From Orbilia blumenaviensis (lineage: Eukaryota; Ascomycota; Orbiliomycetes; Orbiliales; Orbiliaceae): a DNA stretch of 64,000 nt. The DNA lies in contig JAVHNS010000005.1 in assembly GCA_036872755.1 (NCBI GenBank), positions 1 to 64,000 of the forward strand, given 5' to 3'. The notes under the pieces are model-generated. The model searched no databases and was not told where the DNA came from. It saw only the letters and a list, made by a program, of their open reading frames with translations. Numbering within the stretch: position 1 is the first letter of the stretch; every line of letters begins with the position of its first letter. Shown here in pieces: positions 1-15,000 of this stretch. The position numbers and the translations under genes are program-made.

Positions 1-324
1 ATATAATTAAATATTTAAATAAATTATCATAATATTAAAAAATTATTTTTTATTTTTTTTTTAAATTTATTTTAATATTATAATAAATATTGATAAGATT
101 TAATTTAGTAAAATAATTTATCTTTATTAAATAATTAAAAAATTAATTTATTAATAATAAAGATTTAATATTTTTAATTATAATATTGTTTAAACTTTTA
201 TAATTAATATATATTTATAATTTTTTATTAGATTTTAATATAAATAATATAAAATGTTTTATAAATAAATTAAAAAATTAAATAAATTTATTATAAAATT
301 TTTATTAATATATTTATATAAAAT

Positions 325-355
<31 letters not shown>

Positions 356-3300
356 AATAAGGATTTTAATTAAATTTTTTTTTTTAAAAAAATATAATAT
401 ATAAATTAATTGATTTTTAATAAAAATATTTTTTTATTTAGAAATTAAAAAATTAATTTATTATTTTTAAAAATTTAATTTAAAATTTTTTTTTTTTTTT
501 TATTAATTTTTTATATTTTGAAAAAAATATATTTTATAAAATAAAATTTGTTTTAAAGGTATTTATTAATTTTTTTTTATAATATATATTAAATAAATTA
601 ATAATAAATTTTTTTTAGAAATCGATTATTTAATTAAATTTTAAAATAAATTTTTTTATAATTATATTTTAAAAATTTAAAATAATAAATTTTTTAATTA
701 ATATTTAAATTATATTTTTCTAATTAAAAAAATTTGAAAATTAATTTATAAAAAATTTTTAAAATATTTATTATAATTATTTTTAAATATTTATTTATAA
801 AAAATATAAAAATAATTTTATAAATAATTATTCCAAAAAAACTATTATTAAAAATAATAATATATATCTTCTAAAATTTTTAAATATAAAATAAATTAAA
901 CTATTTAATAATTTTAAAATAAATAAATAAATTTTTTATTTTATAATTTAATAAAAATATATTAAAATTTTTATTAATATTAATTAATAAAAAAAAAAAA
1001 TTTTTAATTAATTATAAAAAAAATTATTTAAATAATTTATTTTTAATAATATATAATTTAAATTTTTCAAACAATCTTAAATTTTAAAATTTATTTAATT
1101 TTTTTCTTTTATATTTATTTTTTTATAAATATTATTAAATTTAATTAAATTAATATATTTATATTTATTAAATTTTTTTTTAAAATATTTTTGTTTAAAA
1201 TTAAAAATTTTTAATTAATAGTAAAATAAGATAAAATTATTTTATTTATTATTTAAATAAAATTTTTAGAAATAATATTAAAAGTTAAATTAATTATTAA
1301 AAATAAAATTTTAATAATATATATATTATTATTTTATATTTTATATATTAAATTTAATTTTTAATATATAAAAATTTTTAATAAAAATAATATATTTTTA
1401 AATATAATTAATATAAAAATTATATTTTTTATAAAATAAATATATAATTAATTTATTATAAAATTAGTATTTTTAATTTATTTTTTTAATTGAATTATAT
1501 TTAATAATATATTTAATATTAATAATAAAATAATATTTATTTTTTTAATAATATTTATTAATTTTTTTTTTAAAATTAATATTAAATATAATAGTATATA
1601 TATTTTAATAAATAAATTATTAAATGATAGTAGAAAAAAAATATTAATAAAAGTATTTTTAATATTTAAAAAATTAATTATTATTATAAAAAATAATTTG
1701 AATATAATTAAAGTTTTTAATATAAAAATTTTAATTATTATAATAAAGATTGTAAAGATAAAAAAATATAATTATATAATCTTATATCAGAGAGTTGATT
1801 TTTATAAAAGTAATAAATTAGAAATTTTTTTTAATGTTTTTGTTTTAAATATTTAATTTTATTTATTTGTTTATAAATTATTAAAAAATTAATATTTTTA
1901 ATTTTTTTATAATAAATTTTTTAATTTTTTATAAAATTAATTTTATAAAAATTGTTGTTAACATAAAAAAAAATATTTTAATATTTTTTAAAAAAAAATT
2001 ATTTTTAATTTTTAATATATTTATATTTGATATATTTAATAATAAAAATAATATAATAATTTAGATATTTATAGTTTAATTGATTTTAAATTATATAATT
2101 ATAATTTTTATATTAATTATAAATTTTTTTTTAATAATTTATATATTAAACTTATTTTTTTTTAAGTTTTATAAAAATTATATTATTAATATAAATTTTA
2201 AAAAAAAAAGTTTTATTATTATTTTAATTTTTGTAAGATGTAATTAAAAAATTAGAAAGGATTTTTTTATAAATTTTTTTTTTATTATTTAAATATTCTA
2301 TAGAAAGATTTTTTTATTTATAAAAAATTTAATTGTAAATAAGTAATAAATTTATTTTAATAAAAAAATTTTTTATTATATTAGTAAATTGTAAATAAAT
2401 TTTAAAATTTTATAATATAAAATTAATATAAATTAGATAAATATAATGAATTTTTTTAAATATATATTTTTGAATAAGTTATTTGTTAAAATATTTTTTA
2501 TAATTTAAATAAATTTTAAATATTAAATTATTTTAAAATTAATGATATTTTTAAAGAATTAAATTATAAATAATTTAAATAATTTTAAGTTTAATTTTTT
2601 TTTTTTAAATAATAGATTTAAAAATGTTTATAAATTAATTAAAAATAATTAAATAATTTAAAATTTATTTAAAAATTTATTATTAAAATTATTTAATTTT
2701 TTAAAAAATAAACTAATATGTTATTTAAATTTTTTTTATAACAAATAATAGTAGAAAATTAATATTCACAAATTTAATATTTTTATATTATTAAAATGTG
2801 TTATTTTATTATAATTTTTTGTAATTTTTAATAATATATTTAGATTTATTATAATTATAATAAATAGGATTGTTGGATTTTAATTTTTTGGGTTTTTTAT
2901 TATATAAGTAATTATATTAAATTATATTAAAATTTATAAAAACTAAATTAAAAATTTTATTTGGAATAAAATTCCTATTTTTGTTCTTACACTAATTCTT
3001 ATTTTTTTTATTTTGTTTTTAAAATATTTTTTTTTTTGTTTTTGTTTTTTTTAGGATTGTAATTATGGAAATTTTTTTTTTTTAATTATATTTATTACAC
3101 CAATAGATATCATCAATTTTAATAATTATTTTTTATATTTTTATATATTTTAAAAATTTTTTAAATTATTATTTTTTGAGGAGGATTTGAATTTTTAAAT
3201 TTAATTTTAATTCTTCTTGGATTTAATAAATAATATTAAATTTATTTTATTTAATAAAAAAAATAATTTAATTAAATTTATAAAAGTATTTATAAATTAA

Positions 3301-4849
3301 ATTAATTTGTTTGAATTTTTTAAAATTTTTATAAATTTTGTTAACTTTATTATCTTCTTTACATTATTATTTAAAAAATGTAATAAATCTTTTATAATTT
3401 ATTCTAATTTTAAGGATATAAATATTAAAGTTAATTTTATTTTTAATATAATAATTATTATAATTAATAAATACTTAAAAAATCAAATTTTTTAAATATA
3501 TTTTTACAAAAATAATTTTAATTTTGTTATTTGGAAATTTATTATTTTATATTTTAAAATAAATTAAGAATTAATAAAAAAATAATTAATTTTTTTAGAT
3601 TTATTAAAGTATTTTATTGGGTTTTTGATTTTAGATATTTTATTAATACCAATTTTGATTTTTTTTTTGTTATAATTTATTTTAAAATTTTTATATTTTA
3701 TTTATTATTTTATAAATTTATTGATTTTGTTATTTAATTATTACTTGAATTTTGTTTTTAAAATTTGTAATTATATTCTAAATTTTTTAATAATAATTAA
3801 ATTTTATATATTTGAAAATTTTATTATACTAACTATTATATTTTTAAATTATTTTTTTTTTATATTATTTTTGATTATTAATTAATTAATAATTATAATA
3901 TTAATATTTTTAATATTTTTTAATTTAAATAAATTATTAATTATTATTATATACTTTTAATTTTTTAAATTTAAAATTAATTTTTTTTATAAAAAATTTT
4001 TTTATTTTATTTTTATTATAATTAAATTTTTGTTTTTTAAAAATTTTATTTTTTTTAATTTATAAAATACTTTATAAAAGTTATAATATTTACTACTATT
4101 ATTACTTAATATATAATTTTTATTTTATTATTAAAAATCAAATCAATTAAAATATTATATTTATCTTAAATATTTTTTAAATAAGAAATTTTTAAAATAA
4201 TTTAATATTTTTTAATTAATTATATTTTTAATTTAAAATATTTAGATTATTTTTTTAAAATAAATTAAGTTAAATATAAAAATATTAAATAATATAATTT
4301 TTAATAAGAATATATTAAATTTAATAAATAAAAATAATAAATAAAATATATTAAATATTAATAAATTAATTAATAAAATTTAAAAAAAAATTTTAAAATT
4401 ATTATTATTTAAAAATCCTTATATACATAAATATTATTTATACAAATATAAATTATTTATAAATTTAAATATTATATACTTAAATAAATATTATATACAT
4501 ATAATACACCAAATTATATATAATATTTTTTATATAGTTTGTTCTAAAAATGTATTATTAATATAATACATTTACAAATAGTCTAATTTTGGTCTAATTT
4601 ACTCCCAAATTTGTAATCCAAATATTTATACTATAAATCTAATCTATAAATTGAACCCAGAATTAAACAAGTTTATGTTTGACACACCAAAACATACCTA
4701 GTATGGCTGGCCGTGACAAATAAATTTTAAATTGTGTAAATAAAAATATATTATTAAATTTATCAATTTAAACCGAAATTTTTTTTTTTTTAAAAAAAAG
4801 TCAAATAACAATTATATTCTACTTATTGTTAAATATGTTAAAAAATATA

Positions 4850-5532
4850 AAACTAGGAGGCTGCTGCGCAGCACTCAAACCCGACTGCCGCATCTTGATT
4901 ATAAATCAATAATAATTAATATAATTTTGATGTGACTTTTGTATGTGATCACGTGACAATGTTCGACGTCAAAACTATTTTTATTTAATTTTTATTTAAT
5001 TTTTTTTAATTTTAAAAATTTTGTGACGTCATTTTAATGTGTGTCACGTGACCATTTTGCATGCAAAAACTAAATTAAATTAAATAAAAATTAAATAAAA
5101 ATTAAAGAAAAATAGTTTTGACGTCGAAAATAATCACGTGACCTGATTTTCACTAAAAGTGACAAAATTAAAAAAAATAAAAAAAATAGAAAAAATGAAA
5201 ATAGACAGACGGCGGCTCGTGAAAAGCTAGATAATTACTTAAAGAAAGTCATATTAAAATACTAGAGACGGAGAATCAAAAAAACAAAAACGGTGAAGAC
5301 TTTTGTCAGAGTCAATTTTCAAAATTTCTTAGCAATTTTTTGCCAAGACTTGAAAAATAGTGCCAAGACCCGCCAAGATTTGCAAAATCCCATATAAATT
5401 TATATGGCAAAAATCAAAAATTTTTTTCTCTAAGTCAGCCAAAAACAACACATTTTTTGTCAGATCTGGTATGGATCGCGCCCTCGCGCGCTGGTTCAAC
5501 TTTAACCCTCCTGCATAAATGCAGTCGGGCAT
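4850..5532 (+). repeat. Fold-back repeat element, copy A (best preserved)
   Basis: This GC-containing island starts with AACTAGGAGGCTGCTGCGCA and ends with GCAGTCGGGCAT. Both ends recur in an inverted copy at 16123-16897, and the right part recurs in a direct copy at 7032-7545. The ends share a short inverted motif, CCCGACTGC near the left and GCAGTCGGG at the right. The interior folds back: a block running GACGTCAAAACTATTTTTAT at about 4967 is mirrored by ATAGTTTTGACGTC near 5114-5127, with CACGTG and GACGTC palindromes in both arms. No transposase is visible. A 67-codon minus-strand frame (5329-5532) is partly kept in the other copies. This is probably a non-autonomous transposable element; the class is unknown. 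Confidence 0.75.
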
Positions 5533-5679
5533 TATTTATAAATAATTTAATAATCATATAATCATTTTTAATACTAAAATATATAATTAATTAAATTAAT
5601 TTAATTATTTAATAAAATTTTAAAATAAAAAAAAATCTAATTTTGCTATTGATATTTATAGTAATATTTGTGATAATGT

Positions 5680-5800
5680 TTGTAGTAATGTTTATATATT
5701 GCCAATTGTCGGCACTATTATGCGAACAATCAGCTAATTACTGATAATTTGCTATTTTAAGAAGGTTTAGTGATTGTTGGTGGAAAACTTTTAATTTTTT
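5680..5800. other. Unassigned residual-GC island
   Basis: This is a short stretch of mixed composition (for example GCCAATTGTCGGCACTATTA near 5700) inside the AT-rich block, without a frame or a matching copy that I could find in the window. It is most simply a fragment of an old insertion that escaped heavy mutation. Confidence 0.3.
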
Positions 5801-6504
5801 AGTAGTAATAATTATATAATTATGTTTACTATTTTAATTAATATTTTTTATTTAAATTATAAATATACAAAAGATTTTAAAATTTATTAATTTTAATTAT
5901 GATTAAGTATTTGTTAATTTAGATTATTATATTAAATCTTATGCTTTATGATATATTAGTTATTTTATTAATTATTTTAATATTAATTTTATTTATGTTT
6001 TTATTGATTATTATTTATTTATATTATATTATAGATTTATAAATTATATAAAGTTAATAATTATATTTATTTATAAAATTTAATTATTCCTTATAAAATT
6101 TAATTATTAATTTATTAATTTACAAAAAATTAATAAATACTTTAAATTAAATAATTATTTATTTTTTATATATATATAAATATAAAATTTATATATAATA
6201 ATAAATAATAAATAAATTATTAATTATAATCATAATTAACAATAAATCAATTTTATAAAATAATAAATATATATGATTAAAATCTCAATTTATATATATA
6301 ATATAATCATTAAATAATAATCAAAATAATAATATATATATATATTAAATAATAATCAATATAATAATTAATATTAAAACCAATATACATATTTAATATG
6401 ATTATTATTATTATAATAATTAATCAAATTATGTTAATTAATTTAGTTTTTGTTATATAATTAATTTGTACAAACATAAAAATATAATTAAAATTAAAAT
6501 AAAT

Positions 6505-6988
6505 GAAAATGAAAATGAAAATGAAAATGAAAATGAAAATGAAAATGAAAATGAAAATGAAAATGAAAATGAAAATGAAAATGAAAATGAAAATGAAAAT
6601 GAAAATGAAAATGAAAATGAAAATGAAAATGAAAATGAAAATGAAAATGAAAATGAAAATGAAAATGAAAATGAAAATGAAAATGAAAATGAAAATGAAA
6701 ATGAAAATGAAAATGAAAATGAAAATGAAAATGAAAATGAAAATGAAAATGAAAATGAAAATGAAATGAAAATGAAAATGAAAATGAAAATGAAAATGAA
6801 AATGAAAATGAAAATGAAAATGAAATGAAAATGAAAATGAAAATGAAAATGAAAATGAAAATGAAAATGAAAATGAAAATGAAAATGAAAATGAAAATGA
6901 AAATGAAAATGAAAATGAAAATGAAAATGAAAATGAAAATGAAAATGAAAATGAAAATGAAAATGAAAATGAAAATGAAAATGAAAAT
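6505..6988 (+). repeat. (GAAAAT)n microsatellite, 81 units
   Basis: This is an uninterrupted tandem array of GAAAAT. The 484 bases fit exactly 79 six-base units plus two five-base GAAAT units, at 6763-6767 and 6822-6826. The two single-base deletions are the only impurities, so the array is young or homogenised although it lies in ancient, mutated sequence. Long frames read from it on both strands (Glu-Asn, Met-Lys, His-Phe dipeptide strings) are artefacts of the repeat and not genes. Confidence 0.97.
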
Positions 6989-7031
6989 AATTATTGTATA
7001 AAAATCGAATTAAAATAATCAAAATAAAATT

Positions 7032-7545
7032 AAAAAGAAATTTTGAATTTTGAAGTCAGATTTATATATATCACATGACTATTTTGCAGGCAAAAACTAA
7101 ATTAAATTAAATTAAAATTAAATAAAAAATAATTTTAACATCAAAAATAATCACATAACCTGATTTTCACTAAAAATGATAAAATTAAAAAAAATTTAAA
7201 AAATAGAAAAAAAGAAAGTAAAAACAAAACAGCTTATAAAAGACTAGATAAATAATTAAAAAAGAATATATTAAAATTCTAAAATCATAAACTTAAAATA
7301 ATAAAAACGGTGAAGATTTCTGTCAGAGTCAATTTTCAAAATTTCTTAGTAATTTTTTGTTAAGATTTTAAAATTAGTGCTAAGGCTGCTAAGATTTTGA
7401 AAATTCCATATAAATTTATATGAGAAAATTTGAAAATTTTTTTCTCTAAGTTGGTTAAAAACAATACATTTTTTGCCAGATTTGGTATGGATCGCGCTTT
7501 TGCGCGGAGGTTCAACTTTAACCCTCCTGCAACGCAGTCGGGCAT
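7032..7545 (+). repeat. Fold-back repeat element, copy B (truncated, RIP-damaged)
   Basis: This aligns in the same orientation with about 5015-5532 of copy A, including the run GTCAGAGTCAATTTTCAAAA, GGTATGGATCGCGC and the terminal GCAGTCGGGCAT. Most differences from copy A are transitions (C to T, G to A). CACGTG of copy A has become CACATG or CACATA here. The left end with the GGAGGCTGC motif is missing. The array of GAAAAT units directly precedes it. Confidence 0.75.
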
Positions 7546-8079
7546 AGTTTTATAATTTAATTAAAGTTTTTAACGAAATATAATATTTTTATTTAATAAT
7601 ATGATTATTTATAATAATTTAATTATATTATATATAAATACTTTTATTGTTTTATATATTTTATTTTTTTTTATTTATATTTTAACTTTAATTTATATAT
7701 TCAAAATAATTTAATATAGATTTTAATTATTTATAATTATTTTATATTAAATTATATATTTTTATATATTTTTTTTATATATTTTATAATTTAAAATATT
7801 ATTTGAAATATAATATATTTATTAAATTTATTATTTATATTATATTAATTTTATTAATATAATAAGTAAATATAATTATAGTTATATAAATAAAGAAAAA
7901 ATTTTAAAAAGAAATTATAATAATAATTATAAAGTTTAGTAAAAGTATTAGAATACTATATTTAAAATAACTAGGTAAATTATTTTATATATAATTTTTC
8001 TAACTCTTTATATAAGTTAAAATAATTTTGATTTTTTATATATTCAAATTATCTTTTATGTAATTAACTTATAAACCAC

Positions 8080-8165
8080 CTTGTGTATAGCCCACTTATG
8101 TATATAAACCCTGATTGAGAATATTATTGGATTCAGTAAACTTTATTTAATACACTTTACTTGAC
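8080..8165 (+). other. Possible LTR tail (retroelement relic)
   Basis: This residual-GC island has stretches such as GAATATTATTGGATTCAGTA and CTTGACCCCATCAATTCTGA, then CATAATA. The arrangement (TATATAA-like box, then sequence ending in TGACA) resembles the 3' part of fungal LTRs, but I found no partner copy or primer-binding site in the window. This is a weak assignment. Confidence 0.25.
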
Positions 8166-8902
8166 CCCATCAATTCTGACATAATAATATTAAATTTAGC
8201 TAAAAACTCTAAAAACTTTATATAATTTTCAATAATTTTTTAAAATACTAATAAACAAAAATTTCTTCCACTTTTTTAAATTTTTTATCTTAAATTTTTA
8301 TAATACGACTTATTAAAAATTTTAAATTAAAATTTATATAAAACAAAAAAAAAACAAAAATTATTTATATAAAATAATATTACATCTTTTTATTTAATTT
8401 TATTAATAACAAATTTTATACCTAATAATATCTTTTAACATAATATACTAAGTACTAATTATAATTATTTTTTTTATAAAAAAATATATTTTACTTTTCT
8501 TTTATAATAATATAATTTTCTAATTTTTTAATAAAAATAAATAATCAATTTTATTATATAATTAAAAAATAAAATAAGATAAAATATTTAATTATATAAT
8601 TTAAAAAATATTTTCTAATTTAAATTTTAAAATTTAATTATAATATAAATTATAATTATTTATATTTAATTTTAATTATATAATCATATAATATAATTAT
8701 AAAAAATAAGTTTTTAAATATAAAACTTTTTATATATAAAATTTTCCCAAACAATTTTTCTATATAAAAGAATTTATAAATAAATTTTATACAAAAATTT
8801 TTTACCAAGTTTTATTTTCTATAAAAAAATCCCACATAAGAATTTTTTTTAAAAAAGAAAATAATAATATTATTAATTATATTAAATATATTTTAATATA
8901 TT

Positions 8903-9080
8903 AAACATATAATGATATAAACTCAGTGCTATACGTATATATGTGTACCAGTATGTATGTAAATCTGTGTCTATATGGTTGATGATTGATTATATGTGTA
9001 GATAGTAATATATTGTACTTTTTATTTATAGAACAATATAAATAAATTTAGTTATAAGTTTGTTATATATATTTTTTATA
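8903..9080 (+). repeat. Direct repeat, left copy (partner at 15666-15843)
   Basis: This segment aligns base by base, with one offset of 6763, to 15666-15843. Almost all mismatches are transitions: where this copy has C or G the partner usually has T or A, and towards the right end the reverse is true. The pair could be the LTRs of a decayed retrotransposon with an interior of about 6.6 kb, or two independent insertions of one repeat. The interior carries no readable pol frame. Confidence 0.6.
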
Positions 9081-12000
9081 TTTTAATTTGTTATAATAGT
9101 TATAGGTAGTATAATATTCAAATATATAATTTATAAAACATACAAACCAATTAGTTTTTATAATATAAATTTAAATTATATTAATGGAATTGAATAATTA
9201 GCTTTTTTACCATAAAGTTGTTGTTATTATAAAGTACAATATTAATTTATATTTTTATAATTTTATAATTTTTTTAAGAAAATATAAGAAAATTTATAAA
9301 TAATGAAAAATTTTACCAAATCTATTAAATTTTTAAGTTTTAATTTTAATAATTTCATATTTATACATATTTTATATATTATAAGTTATAAAATATTAGA
9401 TTATATATAAAAAAAATATTTTAAAATTTTAATAATTAATATAATTATAATATTATTAATATAAATTATGTATTTATATATACAAATTTTATATATTATA
9501 ATCAATATTAATTATTTATATATTATAAAAATTATATATATAAATTATTATATAAATTATTATATAACTTCATATAATTTACACCATAAATATTAATAAT
9601 TATATTTATAAAATTATATAATTTTATAACTTCTATAATTTGTGTAGTATAAATTTTATAAATATTATTTATAATTTTGAATTATATGATTTTATAATTA
9701 ATATAGTATATTTTAAATTTTTATAATATATATAAAAATAAATATTTAATTAATAGTTTTTATTTTTATATTTATAAAGTTTTTTTTTTTTTTATTATTT
9801 TATATTAATATGAATTTTCTATGTTTGCAATTTTAATTTTTATTAAAATAATTTTTATTTTTATTTTTTATATTATTTAATTATTATAATTATTATTACT
9901 AATAAATATAAATATAATAATAATAATATTAATAATACAAAAAATACTAATAATATTTTTAAAGCTATAAATACCCCACATACTAATAATACTATAAATA
10001 ATATTAATAATAGTAACGTAATTGTTAACATTAATATTTTTACAATTTTAATAATAATTAGTAATTTAAATAAATTAATATGTTTTAATATAATTATTAA
10101 TAATTTTAATTATTATATTTATATAATATAATATTAATATTATTATAACTTAAATTATATATACATAATAATATTTATTATAAAATTTAAAAATATGTTT
10201 ATTATATAAAAATAAATATAGAATATATTTAAAATAAATTACTATTTTTATATTATAATTTTATACATATAATTAATTAAATTTTATAAAATTATAATAT
10301 TAAAAATTTTATAACAAATAAGAATTTTAAATATAATTATATAATTTATAATCTTTTTTAACTTATTATTATATATAACAATACAGAATATTATTAAATT
10401 ATTATTTTATAAATTTATATTTATACATCTTATATACTAACTAATATAATTCATAATATAATATTTAATAGTTTTTTTTTATTAATAATAATTATATTAT
10501 AATTAAAATTTTATAAAAATTTATTAATATTATAAGTATAATAATATTTTAGTTTTTTTATTTATTTATATATTTAAATATAGTAATTTTAAGTATTAAT
10601 TTAATATTTGTTTTTGTGGTATCTATTTTTGTTGTTTTGTTTGTAATAATTTTTTTTTTTGTTTTTATTATTATATTTATTATAGCTGTAATTATATTAA
10701 TTATTCTAATTATCCCTATTATTAATTAATAAATTATTAATATATTTAATATAATATAAATTTTATTAAATATAACAAATAAAAAATTGATTTTACAAAA
10801 TTTATAAAATAATATTATTTGTATTTATATGAAAATAAATATATAAATTATTTTATAATTTTATAAATAAATTATTATTAATTGTAATATATAAATTATA
10901 AAATTTCTATATTGTGTTTAAAATAATTTCAAATTTTATTTAATTTTTATAAAGATTTACTTTTTATTTTAATTTTATTAATTTTATTTATTTTAAAATT
11001 TAGAGATTTTGACTTTTTTAATTTTATATATATAAAAATAAAGTTTGTTTTTATTTTTTTAATTTTAAAATAATTTTATATTATTAAATAAATAATTATA
11101 CACTTATAAATATAAAAACTTTATTATAATATTAATTATAAAATTTTTAAATTTTAAATATATAAATTTAAAAATATATTTTTCAAATTCATTATATATT
11201 TAAAAATATTAAATATTATAATATTTAAATTATTATTAATTTTTATTTATAATATTTATAATTATAATTAAAATACTATTTATATATAATATTATAAAAA
11301 ATAAAAATATAAATATATTAAATATAAACCATATAAATATAAATTTTAATAATTTTTATAATTATATATTTTTATAATTTATATAATTTAAAATAATTAT
11401 TTTAATTTTAATAAAAAATGTTATAATAAATCTTTATAATTTATTTAACTATAAAATAATATTATTTATTAAATAATATATATATTTTAAAATAAATTTA
11501 TAAATTATTCATTTTAAATTATAAATTTATCTTTAATTTGTATTATTATATTTTTTAAATATTAGTAATAATTATTTTTTTTAATATTATTTTAATTATA
11601 ATATAAAATATATTTATAAATTATATTTAAATATTAATATATTTATATTATAATTTTTTAATATTTTTTAGTAGGTATATGGAAATATTACCCCAATTTA
11701 ATTATAATATAAACTAAATTAATTTTATTATTTTAAATAATGTATATAAAAAATTTTAATATATTTTAATAAAATTATATATTTTTTTTTTTAATAATAA
11801 TTATTTATTATTTTTTAATAATTATATATTTAAATCTATAAAATTTAATTTTATTTTTTAATTAAATATATTAAATTAATTAAGTATATTTTATAATATT
11901 TTTTTTAATTAATTTGTATAGTTTTATTAATATAATTATATATAATTTATAATTTTAAAAATTGTTTAATTTTATTTATATTTTTAATTTTATATTATAA

Positions 12001-15000
12001 TATAAAATTTTTTTTTGTTTTATATATTATAAAAAAGTTTTTTATAATTATAACAAAATCATTAATATAAATAATAATTATTATATTATTTATAATATAA
12101 AAGTATTTATTTATTAAATTTATTTTTATTTTAAATAAAAAGTTTTTATTTAAGAAAATATTGCATAAATTATTATTTTATAAATATAAAATTTATTTTA
12201 GTTTATACAAAAATTTAAATAATAAAAGTATTTTTATTTTATTTTTAATTATATAATTTTTTAATATAATTATAATAATTTATTTTAATTTAAATAAAAT
12301 AATATTAAAAAAAATTATTTTAATATTTAATTAATAAATTTTTAAATTTAAAATTATAATTAAAATCAATAATATATATATTATGTATAAATTTATTATT
12401 AAAATATAAATATTTATATAATATATATTAAATTTTTGTTTATATTTCTTTATTATAAATTTTATTTTATATAAAATTTTATTTTTTATATATTTATAAA
12501 TAAAAATTTAATATATATTTATTAATTTTATTTTAAATAATATTTTTAAAAATTTATATTATATTTTATTTTTATATAATAAATTAATTTTTTTATATAT
12601 AGTTTTATTTTATTTTTTTATTTTAATTAAAATTATAATTTTTTTGTAAAATTAAAATAAATTAAGATTAATTATTATATTATTTATTATTATAAATATA
12701 ATAATTATATTTATTAAATTTTTGTTATTAAAATATTTAATTATAATTATATATATATAGTTTTAAATTTATAAAAATTTATAAATATTTTTATAATTAT
12801 ATTAATTTTTTATAATTTATTATTTTTTTATAAAATAATTTATTTTTTTGTAATTTTATTTATAAAAATTGTAATATTTTTATTATTTTTTTAAAAATTT
12901 TAAATATTAAATATAAAATTATTAATAAAAATTAAAAAATTTAATTATAAATATAAAATTTTTAATAAATAAAGTATTAAAATATTTTTTTAATTATTAT
13001 ACAATTTCTTCTTTTTTAAGTTTTTTACTAATATTATATTTTTAAAATTTAAAAATATTAAAATTAATAAATTAATATTAATATTAAATTTTTTTAATAT
13101 TATTTATTAATAAAATATATATTAAAATTTTTTTTTGTAAATATAAAATTTTTAATAAATATAATATTTTATATAATTAAAATTATATAATTTTATAAAT
13201 TTTAAATTTTATATTATTTAAAAATTATTATATAATTTAAAAAAATACCTTTTTATATATAATATTAGTTAAAAAATTTTTATTTTTATTTTTTAAATAT
13301 AATAACATATATAAAGTATTTAAATAAATATAAATAATTATATTCTACTTTTAAACTAATAAATTATTTATATAAAAATGTAAATTTTAAAATAATTAAT
13401 TAATTATTTATAATATAGATTATAAAAAATGGTTTAAATTAAAAAATTTTAAATAATTTTAATTTTATAAATATAATAAATATTAATTCTTGTATAATTT
13501 TAATTATATATTTTATAATTTTATTTTATTTATATATATATAAAATAAAAATTTTAATTTTTATATTATATTTAAAGTAAAATTTTTAAATTTTTATTTA
13601 TAAAAATTCTTTTATATTATTTATTTATATAATTATAATTTTAAAACCAAAACTAAATTTTTTTTTATTTATATAATTTATTTATAAAATTTAAATATTA
13701 TTTATATAAAAATATAATTTTAAATAAACTTATTATATTTATATAAATATATTTAAAAAATTATATTTTTTTATTAATAAAAAAATTTATATTTTAATAT
13801 ATAATACTTTTTTTTAAAATATAAAGTTTATGAATTAAATTATTTTATTTATTAAATAATAATATTACCCTAATTTAAATTATAATTTTATATCTTGTTT
13901 TTTAATTTATATAATTTAATTTTCTATATTATTGTAATATATTTATTATTTTAATTATAAAAATAATAATTAAAAAATTTTAAAATTTTATTATTGTTAT
14001 TAAAATTAAAATTTTAAAAAAAAAAATATTATTTTATTTTTTTATTATAAATTTAATAATATTTTTTAGTATATAAAATTTTATATTAAAATTAAAAAAA
14101 ATTTTATTATTAAATAATTTTTTTTTTAATAAAAATTCTATAAAATTTAAACTATATATTTATATTTTTATTTATTAATTTTATAATAAAATAAAAATTT
14201 AATATTATTTAAAATATATAAAAAATTTCATATATATTTAAAATAGAAGTGGAGGTTAAAATTATAATTTATTTATATTTTTTAATTAATATAATAAAAT
14301 TATTTTTTAATTGTATATTTTTTTTTTAAAAAAAAATATATATATATTTTTAGTGTATAAAATTAAATTTTTATAAAATTAATTATTTATTTTTAAATTT
14401 AAATATTATATAAATAAGATAATATTATTTATTATTTTATTTATAATATTTACGGTATAAAAAATATATATATTATATAATTTTTATATAATAAAACAAA
14501 TATTAATTTTAATTTTAATTTTATAATTTTAAGGTTTTAAATATATATATTTTATTTAATATTTTTTTTTTGAATAATTAATTTTATTATAAATAAAATA
14601 TAAAAAATATATAATTTTTTTCTACTTAAATTTAAAATGTAATTTATTTCTAAAATTTAAAATTTATTAATTATTATTAATATAAGTTTTTTTATTTATT
14701 TAATTTAAATTTAATTATATATTTAAATTTATAATACATCTATACTTTTTTTTTTTTTTTAATATTAAATATTATAACTATTATTAAATTTAATATCTTT
14801 AATATATTTTAAAAAATATTAATTTTTTATTTTAATTTGATAATATTTTTTTAAATATTTTTTATATTTTTTTTATAAATAAATTATAAAATAGTAAAAT
14901 TTATTTTATTTTTTTATTAAGAAATATAATATTAATAAATAATTAAATAAAAAATTTAACAACTACATTTAAAATTATATAGAAAATATTAAATATTATA

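Noticed and set aside
3307..3495. 62-codon frame (Phe/Ile/Asn/Lys-rich), possibly an RNase H or reverse transcriptase remnant
   Set aside because: The resemblance (FIIYS followed by acidic positions) is too weak, and composition alone explains the residues.
6453..7022. Long frames on both strands giving Glu-Asn, Met-Lys, His-Phe and Ser-Phe dipeptide strings
   Set aside because: They are read directly from the GAAAAT microsatellite; the hexamer has no stop in several frames.
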